From NCBI GenBank assembly GCA_050485425.1, contig JBJHBJ010000021.1, positions 1 through 64,000 of the forward strand: a stretch of DNA of 64,000 nucleotides, given 5' to 3'. This DNA comes from LSCE01 sp050485425. Lineage in GTDB: Bacteria > Pseudomonadota > Gammaproteobacteria > Nitrococcales > Aquisalimonadaceae. Both the position numbers and the translations under genes were made by a program. Below the pieces are notes generated by a model, which did no database searches, was not told the origin of the DNA, and saw nothing but the letters and a program-made list of their open reading frames with translations. This document shows, one piece after another, positions 23,047-31,627 of this stretch; within the stretch, counting starts at the first letter, position 1; the number at the start of each line of letters is the position of its first letter.

Positions 23047-25242
23047 TCACACCGCTGCCTGGGTGCGCTCTCCGGCTGCAGGGCTGACCGAGACGGCGCA
23101 GAACTTGAAGCCGGGGATCTTGCCGTCGGGGTCGATGCGCGGGTCGGTGAGCAAGTTGGCGCAGGCCTCGCGGAAGTGCATGGGGATGAACACGGTACCC
23201 AGCAGCACGGCGTCGGTGATGCGGACGCGAATGTGCACCTCACCACGCCGCGAGCGCACTTCGGCCAGCGCGCCCTCCTCCAGTCCCAGCGCGCCGGCAT
23301 CAGTGGGGTGGATTTCCATCAGCCCCTCCGGGCTGATGGTGTCCAGCGCCCGGGATCGGCGGGTCATGGTGCCGGTGTGCCAGTGCTCCAGCACGCGGCC
23401 AGTGCTGAGAATCAACGGATAGTCGGCATCGGGCTGCTCCTCGGCCGGCTTGAAGCGGGCCGGCACAAGGCGGGCCTTGCCCGACGGGAAGCTGTCCTGG
23501 AACACGATCGGCTCGCCCTCGGACGTGGCGGGATCCTGGCAAGGGTACCAGCGGCCGCGATCGCCCAGCGCCGAGTGACTCAACGTAGCATACGACTGCG
23601 TGGCCGCGGCGAACTCGTCGAACACCGCGGCCACGTCCGGATACTCCATCGGGTAGCCCATGCGACTGCCGATCTCGCAGATCAGCTCCCAGTCCTGGCG
23701 GGCTTCGCCGGGCAGCTTCAGCACCGGCCGGCCGAGTTGCACACGGCGATCGGTGTTGGTGTAGCTGCCGCTTTTCTCCATGAAACTGCTGGCGGGCAGG
23801 ATCACGTCGGCGAACTCGGCAGTTTCGGTCAGGAAGATGTCCTGCACGGCGAGGAAGTCCAGCTTCGCCAGCGCCTGGCGCACCTTGTTCACGTCCGGAT
23901 CCGAGACGAAGGGATTTTCGCCCAGGATGTACATGCCCTTCAGCTCGCCGGCCTTGGCCGCGTTCATCATCTCGGTGACGGTGAGACCCGGTGTGGGCGA
24001 GAGCGGCACGCCCCAGCTTTCCTCGAAACGCTGCCGGATCTCCGGGTCATCCACGCGCTGGTAGTCCGGGTACACCATGGGGATCAACCCCGCATCGGAG
24101 GCACCCTGCACGTTGTTCTGGCCGCGCAGCGGGTGCAGCCCCGTGCCGGGACGGCCGACATTGCCGGTGATCATGGCCAGGCTGATCAGCCCCCGGGCGT
24201 TGTCGGTGCCGTGGGTGTGCTGGCTGATGCCCATGCCCCAGAAGAACAGCACGGCGTTCGCCTCGCCGATCATGCGCGCGGCGCGCTCGATATCTGCAGC
24301 CGGCACGTCGCAGATGCGTGCGGCGGTTTCCGGCGGATACTCCCGCACGGTTTCCGCCACCGCTTCGAAACCTTCGGTGCGATCGCGGATAAACGCGTGA
24401 TCCACCAGATCGTCGCGAATCAACACATGCAGCAGCGCGTTGTGCAGGGCGACGTCAGTGCCGGGGCGGATGGGCAGGTACAGCGCCGCCTGGTCGGCAA
24501 GGGCCGGTCGGCGGCTGTTGGCAATGATGAGCCTGGTGCCCGCTTCGGCGGCCTCCTTCATGAAGGTCGCCGCCACAGGATGGTTGGCGGTGGGGTTGCA
24601 GCCGGTGAGGAATGCCACGTCGGCGCGGGCGATGTCACGCACGATATTGGTGACCGCGCCGGAGCCGATGCCCTCCATCAGCGCCGCCACCGAGGAGGCA
24701 TGGCAGAGCCGGGTGCAGTGATCCACGTTGTTGCTGCCGAACACGGCCCGCACCAGCTTCTGGAACAGGTAGGCCTCCTCGTTCGAGCCCTTGGCCGATC
24801 CCAGCCCGGCCAGGGCCCGGCTGCCGTCGCGGTCGCGGATCGCCTTCAGTCGACCGGCCACCAGGTCCAGCACCTCGTCCCAGTCCGCCTCGCGGAAATG
24901 CGGCAGCAGATCGTCGTAGTCCACCGGACCGCCCGGTTTTTTCGGGCGCTTCTCCAGCGGCGTGAGCTGACCTTTCGGGTAGGCGCTGTCGCGCCGGATC
25001 AACGGCCGGGTCAGCCGCTGGCCGTGGCTGGCGTAGTCGAAACCGTAGCGGCCCTTCACGCATAAACGGCTGCTGTTGGCCGCACCGTCCCGGCCGCGGG
25101 CGAAGAGGATGCGACCGCGCTCGGCATCGGCCACGTAGGTCACCGCGCAGCCCACACCGCAGTAGGGGCACAACGTATCCGTGGCCTGGGTCTGGACCAC
25201 CTCACCGCTCGAATTCCCGGCGGAAGTACCGAAGCGTTTCAT
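23047..25242 (-). CDS. formate dehydrogenase, molybdopterin catalytic subunit
   Basis: 731 aa from the ATG at 25242, with GGAGGA upstream and an ATGA overlap with the preceding gene. The N-terminal CPYCGVGC...CVKG motif (about 25-70) binds a 4Fe-4S cluster. The catalytic segment NVDHCTRLCHASS (about 185) has Cys where E. coli FdhF has selenocysteine. The C-terminal molybdopterin-binding domain follows (STGRVLEHWHTGTMTRRS). FdsA-type subunits usually carry an N-terminal NuoG-like iron-sulfur region; here that region is a separate gene, which explains the short length. It oxidises formate to CO2 in a soluble complex with the two upstream gene products. Confidence 0.9.
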   Translation of the reverse strand: MKRFGTSAGNSSGEVVQTQATDTLCPYCGVGCAVTYVADAERGRILFARGRDGAANSSRLCVKGRYGFDYASHGQRLTRPLIRRDSAYPKGQLTPLEKRPKKPGGPVDYDDLLPHFREADWDEVLDLVAGRLKAIRDRDGSRALAGLGSAKGSNEEAYLFQKLVRAVFGSNNVDHCTRLCHASSVAALMEGIGSGAVTNIVRDIARADVAFLTGCNPTANHPVAATFMKEAAEAGTRLIIANSRRPALADQAALYLPIRPGTDVALHNALLHVLIRDDLVDHAFIRDRTEGFEAVAETVREYPPETAARICDVPAADIERAARMIGEANAVLFFWGMGISQHTHGTDNARGLISLAMITGNVGRPGTGLHPLRGQNNVQGASDAGLIPMVYPDYQRVDDPEIRQRFEESWGVPLSPTPGLTVTEMMNAAKAGELKGMYILGENPFVSDPDVNKVRQALAKLDFLAVQDIFLTETAEFADVILPASSFMEKSGSYTNTDRRVQLGRPVLKLPGEARQDWELICEIGSRMGYPMEYPDVAAVFDEFAAATQSYATLSHSALGDRGRWYPCQDPATSEGEPIVFQDSFPSGKARLVPARFKPAEEQPDADYPLILSTGRVLEHWHTGTMTRRSRALDTISPEGLMEIHPTDAGALGLEEGALAEVRSRRGEVHIRVRITDAVLLGTVFIPMHFREACANLLTDPRIDPDGKIPGFKFCAVSVSPAAGERTQAAV

Positions 25243-25907
25243 GTCTCTTCCTCCAGCCGCAGTCCACGCACGGCCTTGTGGGTCAGCGCCCCGGTCGGGC
25301 AGACGGCGACGCATTCGCCGCAGGCCACGCAGGTGCTTTCGCCCATGGCGGTGTCCAGATCAAACGCGATGCGCGTTTCGTAGCCCTTGCCGGTACGGGT
25401 GATCACGTTGTTGTGCTGGATCTCGTCGCAGCCGCGGATGCAGCGATCACAGAGGATGCAGGCCTGGTGGTCCACGGCGATGACCGGGGAGGAGTCGTCC
25501 CGGCCCCGGGGGCTGCCGGCGGCACCGTCCGGCAGTGGAATGTCCTCGATGCCGTAGCGCCGGGCCAGGGCGTAGAGCGCATCGTCGCCGGTGGTCGCTT
25601 CGCGGGCGCTTTCCTCCGGCTGGTCCGCCAGCAGCAACTCCAGCAGGGTACGCCGATGGGCCTCCACCTCGTCGGTGTCGGTGCGCACCTCCATCCCCTC
25701 CTCGCAGGGCCGCACGCAGGCGGCGGCCAGCGTACGTGCGCCCACATCCACCACGCACAGGCGGCAGACGCCTACTGGCCGCAGCCTGGGCTCGTGGCAC
25801 AGCACGGGAATATCGATGCCGATGCCGGCGGCAGCCTCCCAGAGCGTGGTGCCTGTCGGGACGGACACCGTCCTGCCGTCGATGGTGAGTTCAACCTGGC
25901 GGCTCAT
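25239..25907 (-). CDS. NuoG/HoxU-like iron-sulfur subunit of NAD-linked formate dehydrogenase
   Basis: 222 aa. A 2Fe-2S ferredoxin domain (CHEPRLRPVGVCRLCVVDV and ACVRPC, about 37-68) is followed by a His-rich-type linker and two 4Fe-4S sites (CILCDRCIRGCDE near 150 and CVACGECVAVCPTGAL near 195). In FdsA and NuoG this is the N-terminal portion of a longer chain, so it appears split off here. It should carry electrons between the flavin subunit and the molybdenum subunit. ATGA overlaps at both ends show tight translational coupling. Confidence 0.9.
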   Translation of the reverse strand: MSRQVELTIDGRTVSVPTGTTLWEAAAGIGIDIPVLCHEPRLRPVGVCRLCVVDVGARTLAAACVRPCEEGMEVRTDTDEVEAHRRTLLELLLADQPEESAREATTGDDALYALARRYGIEDIPLPDGAAGSPRGRDDSSPVIAVDHQACILCDRCIRGCDEIQHNNVITRTGKGYETRIAFDLDTAMGESTCVACGECVAVCPTGALTHKAVRGLRLEEET

Positions 25908-27529
25908 GACTGCTCCTCCCGCAGGGCTTGCAGGGACGGTTCATCGGGGAATCTGGCCAGGGCATCCACCAGCGGCAGCAGCGCCACCTGGCCCAGACCA
26001 CAGATGGAGGTTTTCGCCAGCGTGGCGTGTAGCGCCGGCAGCGAAACCGCAGGATGCGGCGTCATGCCGCCCTGCACCGCCTCCACCATTTCCACCGCCT
26101 TGCGGCTGCCGACGCGGCACGGCACGCATTTGCCGCAGGATTCATTGCGGAAGAAGCGCACCTGGGCCAACGTCACATCCAGCAGGTCGCGGTGTTCCGC
26201 GACGAACACCATGGCACCGGTGCCGAGCGCACTGCCGGCGGACTGCATGGCGTCGAAATCCAGCGGGGTGTCCAGCGCGTCCGGCGGCAGGAAAGCGGTG
26301 GACGCGCCGCCCGGCGAGAACGCCTTCAGCGCCCGCCCTTCCGCCATGCCGCCGCACAACTCCAGCACCTGCCGCGCCGTGGTGCCCCAGGGCACGCAAT
26401 GCACCCCGGGCCGGGTCACATCGCCGGACACGCTGACGAACTTCAGGCCCTGATACTCGCCGGCACCCTGCTCGGTCCACCAGTCCGCCCCACGGCGGCA
26501 GATGGCGGGCACGGCGGCAAAGGTTTCCACGTTGTTGATCAGCGTCGGCCTGCCGTGCAGGCCGGCGTTGGTGGGGAACGGCGGCTTGTTGCGCGGTTCC
26601 CCGCGTCGGTCTTCCAGCGCTTCCAGGAGCGCCGTCTCCTCGCCCATGATGTAGCCCCCGGGCGAGACGAACACCTCCAGATCGAACGCGAAACCGCTGC
26701 CGAAAACCGAGTTGCCCAGCGCCCCGGCCCGGCGGGCGTCGGCGATGGCCGAGGCCAGCGCCCGCTCGGCCGCATGGTACTCGTGCCGCAGGTAGATGAT
26801 GCCTCGCCGCGCACCGATCACCCAGGCGCCGATCAGCATGCCCTCGACCACCAGGTGAGGCAGTTCTTCGAGGATCACGCGGTCCTTGAAGGTTCCGGGC
26901 TCGCTCTCATCGGCGTTGCAGATCACATACTTTTCCGCGCCCTCGGCGCGGCGGGTGAAATCCCACTTCATGCCGGTGGGGAAGGCGGCACCGCCCAACC
27001 CGCGCAAGCCGGCCTGCTTCAACGCATCGATGACCGTTTCCGCTTCCCCGCCGTCGATCAGCACCCTGGCCGCGCCATAGTGCTCGCTCTGCGCCGGATA
27101 GGGATCGGTCGGCCACGGCGATTCGGAAGGACGTGGTGAAACATCAGCCGCGCCGGACTCCCTGGCCAGATAGGCCTGCAAGGCATCGGCGCCGCCGCAC
27201 ACCGTCTCGTGGCCGACCATCGCCGCCGGGGCGTGGTCACACTGGCCGAGACAGGAAACCTCGATGACTTCCACATCGTCCCGCCCATGGAGTGCCTCCC
27301 GCACAGGGGACGCCGGATTGCCGCCGGCAGCCATGCGGCAGACCAGGTCCCGGCAGACATGCACCTGCACCGGGGCGCCGACCTGTTCCCGGAATACCGG
27401 GTAGAAGCTGCGCAGCCCCTCCAGGCGGTAGAGCGGAACGTTCTCGGCACGGGCGAGTTCGCGCAGAGCTGCATCGGTCACCGCGCCCTCAGCGGCCTGT
27501 AGGGCGAGCATGGCTTTCAGTAACCGCAT
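25904..27529 (-). CDS. fused NuoE-NuoF-like NAD-binding flavoprotein subunit of formate dehydrogenase
   Basis: 541 aa. Residues about 1-135 match NuoE/FdsG (thioredoxin-like 2Fe-2S domain, Cys in VHVCRDLVC and SCLGQC). Residues about 150-541 match NuoF/FdsB with GLRGLGGAAFPTG (FMN/NADH site), GAYIMGEETALLE-like GGYIMGEETALLE, and the C-terminal 4Fe-4S motif SCGKCVPCR...SICGLGQ. FdsG and FdsB are separate in many bacteria; here they form one chain. It hands electrons from formate oxidation to NAD+. It is the first gene of the three-gene operon and diverges from the regulator at 27667. Confidence 0.93.
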   Translation of the reverse strand: MRLLKAMLALQAAEGAVTDAALRELARAENVPLYRLEGLRSFYPVFREQVGAPVQVHVCRDLVCRMAAGGNPASPVREALHGRDDVEVIEVSCLGQCDHAPAAMVGHETVCGGADALQAYLARESGAADVSPRPSESPWPTDPYPAQSEHYGAARVLIDGGEAETVIDALKQAGLRGLGGAAFPTGMKWDFTRRAEGAEKYVICNADESEPGTFKDRVILEELPHLVVEGMLIGAWVIGARRGIIYLRHEYHAAERALASAIADARRAGALGNSVFGSGFAFDLEVFVSPGGYIMGEETALLEALEDRRGEPRNKPPFPTNAGLHGRPTLINNVETFAAVPAICRRGADWWTEQGAGEYQGLKFVSVSGDVTRPGVHCVPWGTTARQVLELCGGMAEGRALKAFSPGGASTAFLPPDALDTPLDFDAMQSAGSALGTGAMVFVAEHRDLLDVTLAQVRFFRNESCGKCVPCRVGSRKAVEMVEAVQGGMTPHPAVSLPALHATLAKTSICGLGQVALLPLVDALARFPDEPSLQALREEQS

Positions 27530-27666
27530 TCCTCTTCGCTCCCGTCGGCATGTGGGCGACGTATGCCGACCCGGTTATGCACTCTGAATCATATTTATAG
27601 TTCGTTGACTGCTGATTAGAACCGTAGCATCGTTGATCGACGCCCAAAATATGAACACATGAACAT

Positions 27667-28746
27667 ATGTTGAAAGTTCGTCTGCATCCGCAGTGGGAGC
27701 TCCGCAACCCCAGCGGCGAGGAAGTCGACCAGTACTGCCTGCCACTGCTGCTGGCCATTGAAAACACCGGCACACTGAGCCGCGCCGCGGGCCAGGTGGG
27801 CATTTCCTATCGTCATGCCTGGAACCTGCTGAAACGCTGGGAAGCCTGGTTCGGGACCGCGCTGGTGAGCCTGGAGCGCGGACGCGGTGCCGGACTGACG
27901 CCGCTGGGAACCCGGCTGCTGCGCGCTGACCAGCGTGTACGGGCCAGGCTTACGCCGCAGTTGATCAGCCTGGCCGCTGAGGCCGAAACGGAATTGAATC
28001 GCCTGCTGGAGGGTCCCGCGACGCTGCTGCGCGTGCACGCCAGCCACGGCTTCGCCATTGCCAAGCTGCGCGAACGGCTGGAACAGCATCACCATGTGCG
28101 CTGGGAACTGCAGTTCCGCAGCCGGGTGGATGCGGTGGCCTCGCTGGCCCAGGGCAACTGCGAGGTGGCCGGCTTCCACGTGCCCTGCGGCCCCTTTGCC
28201 GAGGAGGCCATCCACCAGTACCAGCCCTGGCTGAACGGACACCAGCGGGTACTGCCCTTCGTGATCCGCACCCAGGGCCTGATCCTGCCTGCGGGCAATC
28301 CGCACGGGGTGCGATCCATCGCCGATCTGCCGCGCGCCGGCATGCGCTTCGTCAACCGTCAGAGCGGGTCCGGTACCCGCGCCCTGCTGGACCGACTACT
28401 GGCAGATCACGGGGTGGCGTCCACCGAACTCAACGGCTACCACCACGAGGAATTCACGCACTCGGCCGTGGCGGCGTTTGTGGCCAGCGGCATGGCGGAA
28501 GCCGGTTTCGGGGTGGAGACGGCGGCACGGGAGTTCGGGCTGGATTTCCTGCCCCTGGCGCACGAGCATTATTCGCTGTTGTGCTGGGAAAGCTTCCTCG
28601 ACAGCGAGCCCGCGGGCACACTGCTGTCGCTGCTGGGGGATCGGGCTTTCCAGAAGGAGGTCGATGCGATGCCGGGCTATCGCTGCTTTCACGCCGGCGA
28701 GGTGTTCACGCTGGACCGCGCGCTGGCCTACTGGCGGGAATCCTAG
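27667..28746 (+). CDS. ModE/LysR-type HTH protein with periplasmic-binding-like sensor domain
   Basis: 359 aa. An N-terminal winged helix of the ModE/LysR kind (about 20-95, GTLSRAAGQVGISYRHAWNLLKRWE) is followed by a domain related to periplasmic molybdate-type binding proteins (about 120-350, FVNRQSGSGTRALLD). Such proteins sense a small molecule, often an oxyanion, and control genes nearby. It is divergent from a molybdopterin-dependent formate dehydrogenase operon, which makes that operon the likely target. No clear ribosome site precedes the ATG; the start overlaps an AACATATGTT palindrome, so a leaderless message or another start is possible. Confidence 0.82.
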   Translation: MLKVRLHPQWELRNPSGEEVDQYCLPLLLAIENTGTLSRAAGQVGISYRHAWNLLKRWEAWFGTALVSLERGRGAGLTPLGTRLLRADQRVRARLTPQLISLAAEAETELNRLLEGPATLLRVHASHGFAIAKLRERLEQHHHVRWELQFRSRVDAVASLAQGNCEVAGFHVPCGPFAEEAIHQYQPWLNGHQRVLPFVIRTQGLILPAGNPHGVRSIADLPRAGMRFVNRQSGSGTRALLDRLLADHGVASTELNGYHHEEFTHSAVAAFVASGMAEAGFGVETAAREFGLDFLPLAHEHYSLLCWESFLDSEPAGTLLSLLGDRAFQKEVDAMPGYRCFHAGEVFTLDRALAYWRES

Positions 28747-28808
28747 GGAAACGCTGATCAATTCCCGCACTCGCGTTGCGGTCGCGGGAATTGATCAGCG
28801 TTTCCCTA
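28744..28808. repeat. repeat family A, perfect 25-bp inverted repeat
   Basis: Two exactly complementary 25-bp arms (28744-28768 and 28784-28808) flank a 15-base loop. Each arm begins TAGGGAAACGCTGATCA. The left arm starts at the stop codon of the regulator gene. There is no T-run. Related shorter pieces lie at 4079, 20390, 41250 and 52501. Confidence 0.85.
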
Positions 28809-28828
28809 TGGAGCACTTTCCAGACAGC

Positions 28829-28866
28829 AACGTTCCCGCCAGCGGAAAACCGCCGGCGGGAACGTT
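28829..28866 (-). terminator. hairpin terminator of the outer-membrane protein gene
   Basis: A perfect 12-bp stem (AACGTTCCCGCC/GGCGGGAACGTT) with a 14-base loop lies 15 bases past the stop codon of the gene at 28882. There is no strong T-run. Confidence 0.6.
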
Positions 28867-28881
28867 GCCGGACCGCGAAGG

Positions 28882-29430
28882 CTAGAAGTGGTAGCCCAGC
28901 CCCACGGTGTAGGCCCAGGCACCGTCGTCGAAGCTGCTGTCGACGTCCCGGGTGCGTTCGAAGTACCACTGGTATTCCGCGCGACCCATGATGTAGGTCT
29001 TGCTCCGCACATAGTACTTCATGCCCAGTTCCAGGCCGGCCGCACCGGTATCGTCGATACCGTCACCGTAGACGGCCCCGAGGCTGGCGCCCAGGAACGG
29101 CTTCGCCCGCCAGTGACCCTGGCCGAAGTGGTAGTTCGCATAACCCCGCGTGGAGCCGTTCCAGAAGTCGTCGGTGATGCTCTCACCCTCGATGCTGGCA
29201 TAGTTGACACTTTGGCGAATACCCAGCGACGTGTTGGGCCAGAGATACCAGCCTATATCGCCGGAAATCCCGAAGCTGCCGCTGTCGAAATTCTTGTCGC
29301 TGCCGCCGGTACCGGCGAGAGACAACTCGCGCTCTCCCACATCCGGACCGAAACGCTCACCCGTCTGGCCGAACGCAGCCATGGGCAGAGCACCGAGAGC
29401 GACACACAATGCCATTGATTTTCTGTTCAC
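28882..29430 (-). CDS. outer-membrane beta-barrel protein
   Basis: 182 aa. The signal peptide (MNRKSMALCVALGALPMAAFGQ) is followed by an eight-strand-like barrel with alternating hydrophobic residues (GSTRGYANYHFGQGHWRAKPFLGASLGAVYG, YTVGLGYHF). The C-terminal Phe is the usual barrel-assembly signal. It resembles OmpW/OmpA-barrel-like small proteins of unknown role. It is monocistronic with a hairpin behind it. The gene at 13868 is of the same general type but shows no close similarity by eye. Confidence 0.75.
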   Translation of the reverse strand: MNRKSMALCVALGALPMAAFGQTGERFGPDVGERELSLAGTGGSDKNFDSGSFGISGDIGWYLWPNTSLGIRQSVNYASIEGESITDDFWNGSTRGYANYHFGQGHWRAKPFLGASLGAVYGDGIDDTGAAGLELGMKYYVRSKTYIMGRAEYQWYFERTRDVDSSFDDGAWAYTVGLGYHF

Positions 29431-29637
29431 GTACCTGTCTCCTTCCGTTGGCAGGCCACCGTATGCGGCCTGGGCATGGCAGCCCCTTGCGCTCCAGGAG
29501 GAGTTTCCCGGCCCACCCTAACTGGGACCGTTTGTCGTTGTTCCTCCTTACATACACAGCAGGCAGGCAGAAGGTTCCGTCTGGCGACAGTATCCATCCG
29601 GATGAGACGTGCCGGGGGTTCAGGGAAGCGCTCGGGC

Positions 29638-30261
29638 TTAGCGCCGCCGGGCGGCGCTGGGCAGGTCGCTCACGCGCAGCATTTCCGCGGATGACAGCAG
29701 GGTGGCGTCCTTCAGACAGGCCGCCGCGAAAGGAATGGCATCGGCACCCCAGAACAGCTCCCGACCCACGGCCAGCGTCGGCACGCCGAAAACCCCGCAT
29801 GCCGCGGCCGCTTCGGTTTCGTCCCGCAGCGCCTGCTTGACCTCCGGTGCGGCCAGCCGCTCGGCCGGGATCTCCAGCGCATCAAGCAGGCGGCCGAGCG
29901 TGTCCGGATGATCGGGATCGGCGGCCGTTGTCCAGAGCGCATCGAAAACAGCGGCAACCGCTTCCCGCGTGTTGCCGGCGGCAATGCACAGCCGCAGGTA
30001 TTGCAGCGGGTTGAAAGGGTGGGCGGCGGGAAAGCGGAACGGCAGGCCCTGCTCCGCCGCCAGCCAGGTGCACCAGCGATACGTCCACACCCGCTTGACG
30101 TCGATCTCGGCCGGCCCCTTCTGCCCCCAGTGGTTCAGCAGACCCGCGAACAGCACCGGTCGGTAGCGGATGGAGACGTCACCCGGCAACTCTTCCAACC
30201 GATGCAGCGCCAGATAGGAAAATGGCGAAACCACGTCGAAGTACCAATCCACCTCTTTCAT
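29638..30261 (-). CDS. 2-hydroxychromene-2-carboxylate isomerase-like protein (DsbA/GST-kappa family)
   Basis: 207 aa. The N-terminal DWYFDVVSPFSYLALHRLE has Ser in place of the CxxC active site of DsbA, the mark of HCCA isomerase and GST kappa. FGVPTLAVGRELFWGADAI near residue 160 is the cis-Pro region. The enzyme uses glutathione to isomerise aromatic catabolites, although most family members are of unknown substrate. No aromatic-degradation genes lie nearby. It follows the MFS gene by 18 bases, suggesting co-transcription. Confidence 0.88.
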   Translation of the reverse strand: MKEVDWYFDVVSPFSYLALHRLEELPGDVSIRYRPVLFAGLLNHWGQKGPAEIDVKRVWTYRWCTWLAAEQGLPFRFPAAHPFNPLQYLRLCIAAGNTREAVAAVFDALWTTAADPDHPDTLGRLLDALEIPAERLAAPEVKQALRDETEAAAACGVFGVPTLAVGRELFWGADAIPFAAACLKDATLLSSAEMLRVSDLPSAARRR

Positions 30262-30279
30262 CAGACCTGTCTCCTGCTC

Positions 30280-31542
30280 TCAGCCCGCGGTCGCTTGCGC
30301 TTCCGCTTCCAGCCGCCAGGCTTCGGGTTCCTGAAGCACGACCAGGCACAGCGCGGCCGCGACGTTGGCGATGGCGGCCACCACGATCGGCAGCGTGTAG
30401 TCGCTCACCAGATCGTAGGCCAGGCCGGCCAGTGTGGGACCTGCAAACGTGCCCACCGCCACGCTGGTGTACAGCGCCCCGATCAGCCCCGATACACTGC
30501 GGGCTCCGAAGTAGTCCATGGTCAGCGCCGGAACCAGCGCCACGAAGCCGCCGTAGAACATGCCGTACAGCACGGCGAAAACGGCCAGCGGCCAGAATGT
30601 GGCCGATACCGCCCAGGCCAGCATCATCACCGCCAGCCCGACCAGCATGGCGATCAGCGCGCGGCGCCGCCCGATCCGGTCGGCGAAGGCGCCGAGCACA
30701 AACCGCCCCGCAGTACTGCCCACGCCGATCAGGCTCAGCAACAACACGGCTACGCCCTGGCTCAGCCCCTGGTCCCGGGCATACGGAATCAGGTGCACGA
30801 ACGGGATGAACAGGCCCAGCGCCACCAGGAACGATGAGAGATAGAGTAGCCGGAACGGGCGCGTGCGGATGGCCTGCGCCCAGGGCAGTCCCGGCAGACT
30901 CCCGGCGGCCGGTGCTGCGCCGTCTTCCCGCACCGGATCACCGTCCGGCGCCAGGCCGCGACGCTGTGGCGAGGATTCCACCGTCAGCGCCGCCGCGATG
31001 GCCCCCAGTAATGCCAGGCCACCCAGTGCGGCCATGGCCACGCGCCAGTCGAACAGGGCGATGAGCCCGGCGGCCAGCGGGGGTATCAGCAGCATGCCGA
31101 CACCGATGCCGGAAACCGCCAGTCCGGAAGCCATGCCGCGCTTGCGGATGAACCAGTGCTGGACGGCCCCGATCGACGGCACGTAGCCCATGCCCACGCC
31201 CAGGCCGGTGGCCAGCGCGAAGGCCGCACCCACCAGCAGCATGCTGTCGCCGGTGCTTGCCAGGAACAGACCGACAGCGATGACCAGCAGGCCGCCCCCG
31301 GCCATGGAGCGCGGCCCGATGCGGTCCGCCACCACGCCGCTCAGCGCCCCCAGGCTGAAATAAAGACCGCTTGCAACGGCATATACCAATGAGACGGCAG
31401 TGCGCGACGACCCGAATTCCGCCTCCAGCGCGGCAATGAATGCCGCAAAGCTGTAGACGATGCCGAAGCCCAGGAACATGGTCAGGAACGCGCCTCCCAC
31501 CACGATCCAACCATGGAACAGGGGCTGCCGGACAGTGCTCAA
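30280..31542 (-). CDS. MFS transporter, OFA/monocarboxylate-like
   Basis: 420 aa with about 12 hydrophobic segments. The N-terminal FHGWIVVGGAFLTMFLGFGIVYSF and the loop GVVADRIGPR resemble OFA (oxalate/formate antiporter) and monocarboxylate carriers. The substrate is probably a small organic acid, which is inference. The DsbA-like isomerase gene follows closely on the same strand. No ribosome site stronger than GGGGAG is seen before the ATG. Confidence 0.85.
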   Translation of the reverse strand: MSTVRQPLFHGWIVVGGAFLTMFLGFGIVYSFAAFIAALEAEFGSSRTAVSLVYAVASGLYFSLGALSGVVADRIGPRSMAGGGLLVIAVGLFLASTGDSMLLVGAAFALATGLGVGMGYVPSIGAVQHWFIRKRGMASGLAVSGIGVGMLLIPPLAAGLIALFDWRVAMAALGGLALLGAIAAALTVESSPQRRGLAPDGDPVREDGAAPAAGSLPGLPWAQAIRTRPFRLLYLSSFLVALGLFIPFVHLIPYARDQGLSQGVAVLLLSLIGVGSTAGRFVLGAFADRIGRRRALIAMLVGLAVMMLAWAVSATFWPLAVFAVLYGMFYGGFVALVPALTMDYFGARSVSGLIGALYTSVAVGTFAGPTLAGLAYDLVSDYTLPIVVAAIANVAAALCLVVLQEPEAWRLEAEAQATAG

Positions 31543-31627
31543 TAAAGACTCCCCGCTTCTGATTATTTACACGTCACCTTAGCCCCGGCCGAGGCCGGCC
31601 GCAACGCGCGGCGATGGCCGGCAGCGG

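Noticed and set aside
24640..24760. Possible selenocysteine in the formate dehydrogenase
   Set aside because: The active-site codon in DHCTRLCH is Cys, with no in-frame TGA and no SECIS-like need.
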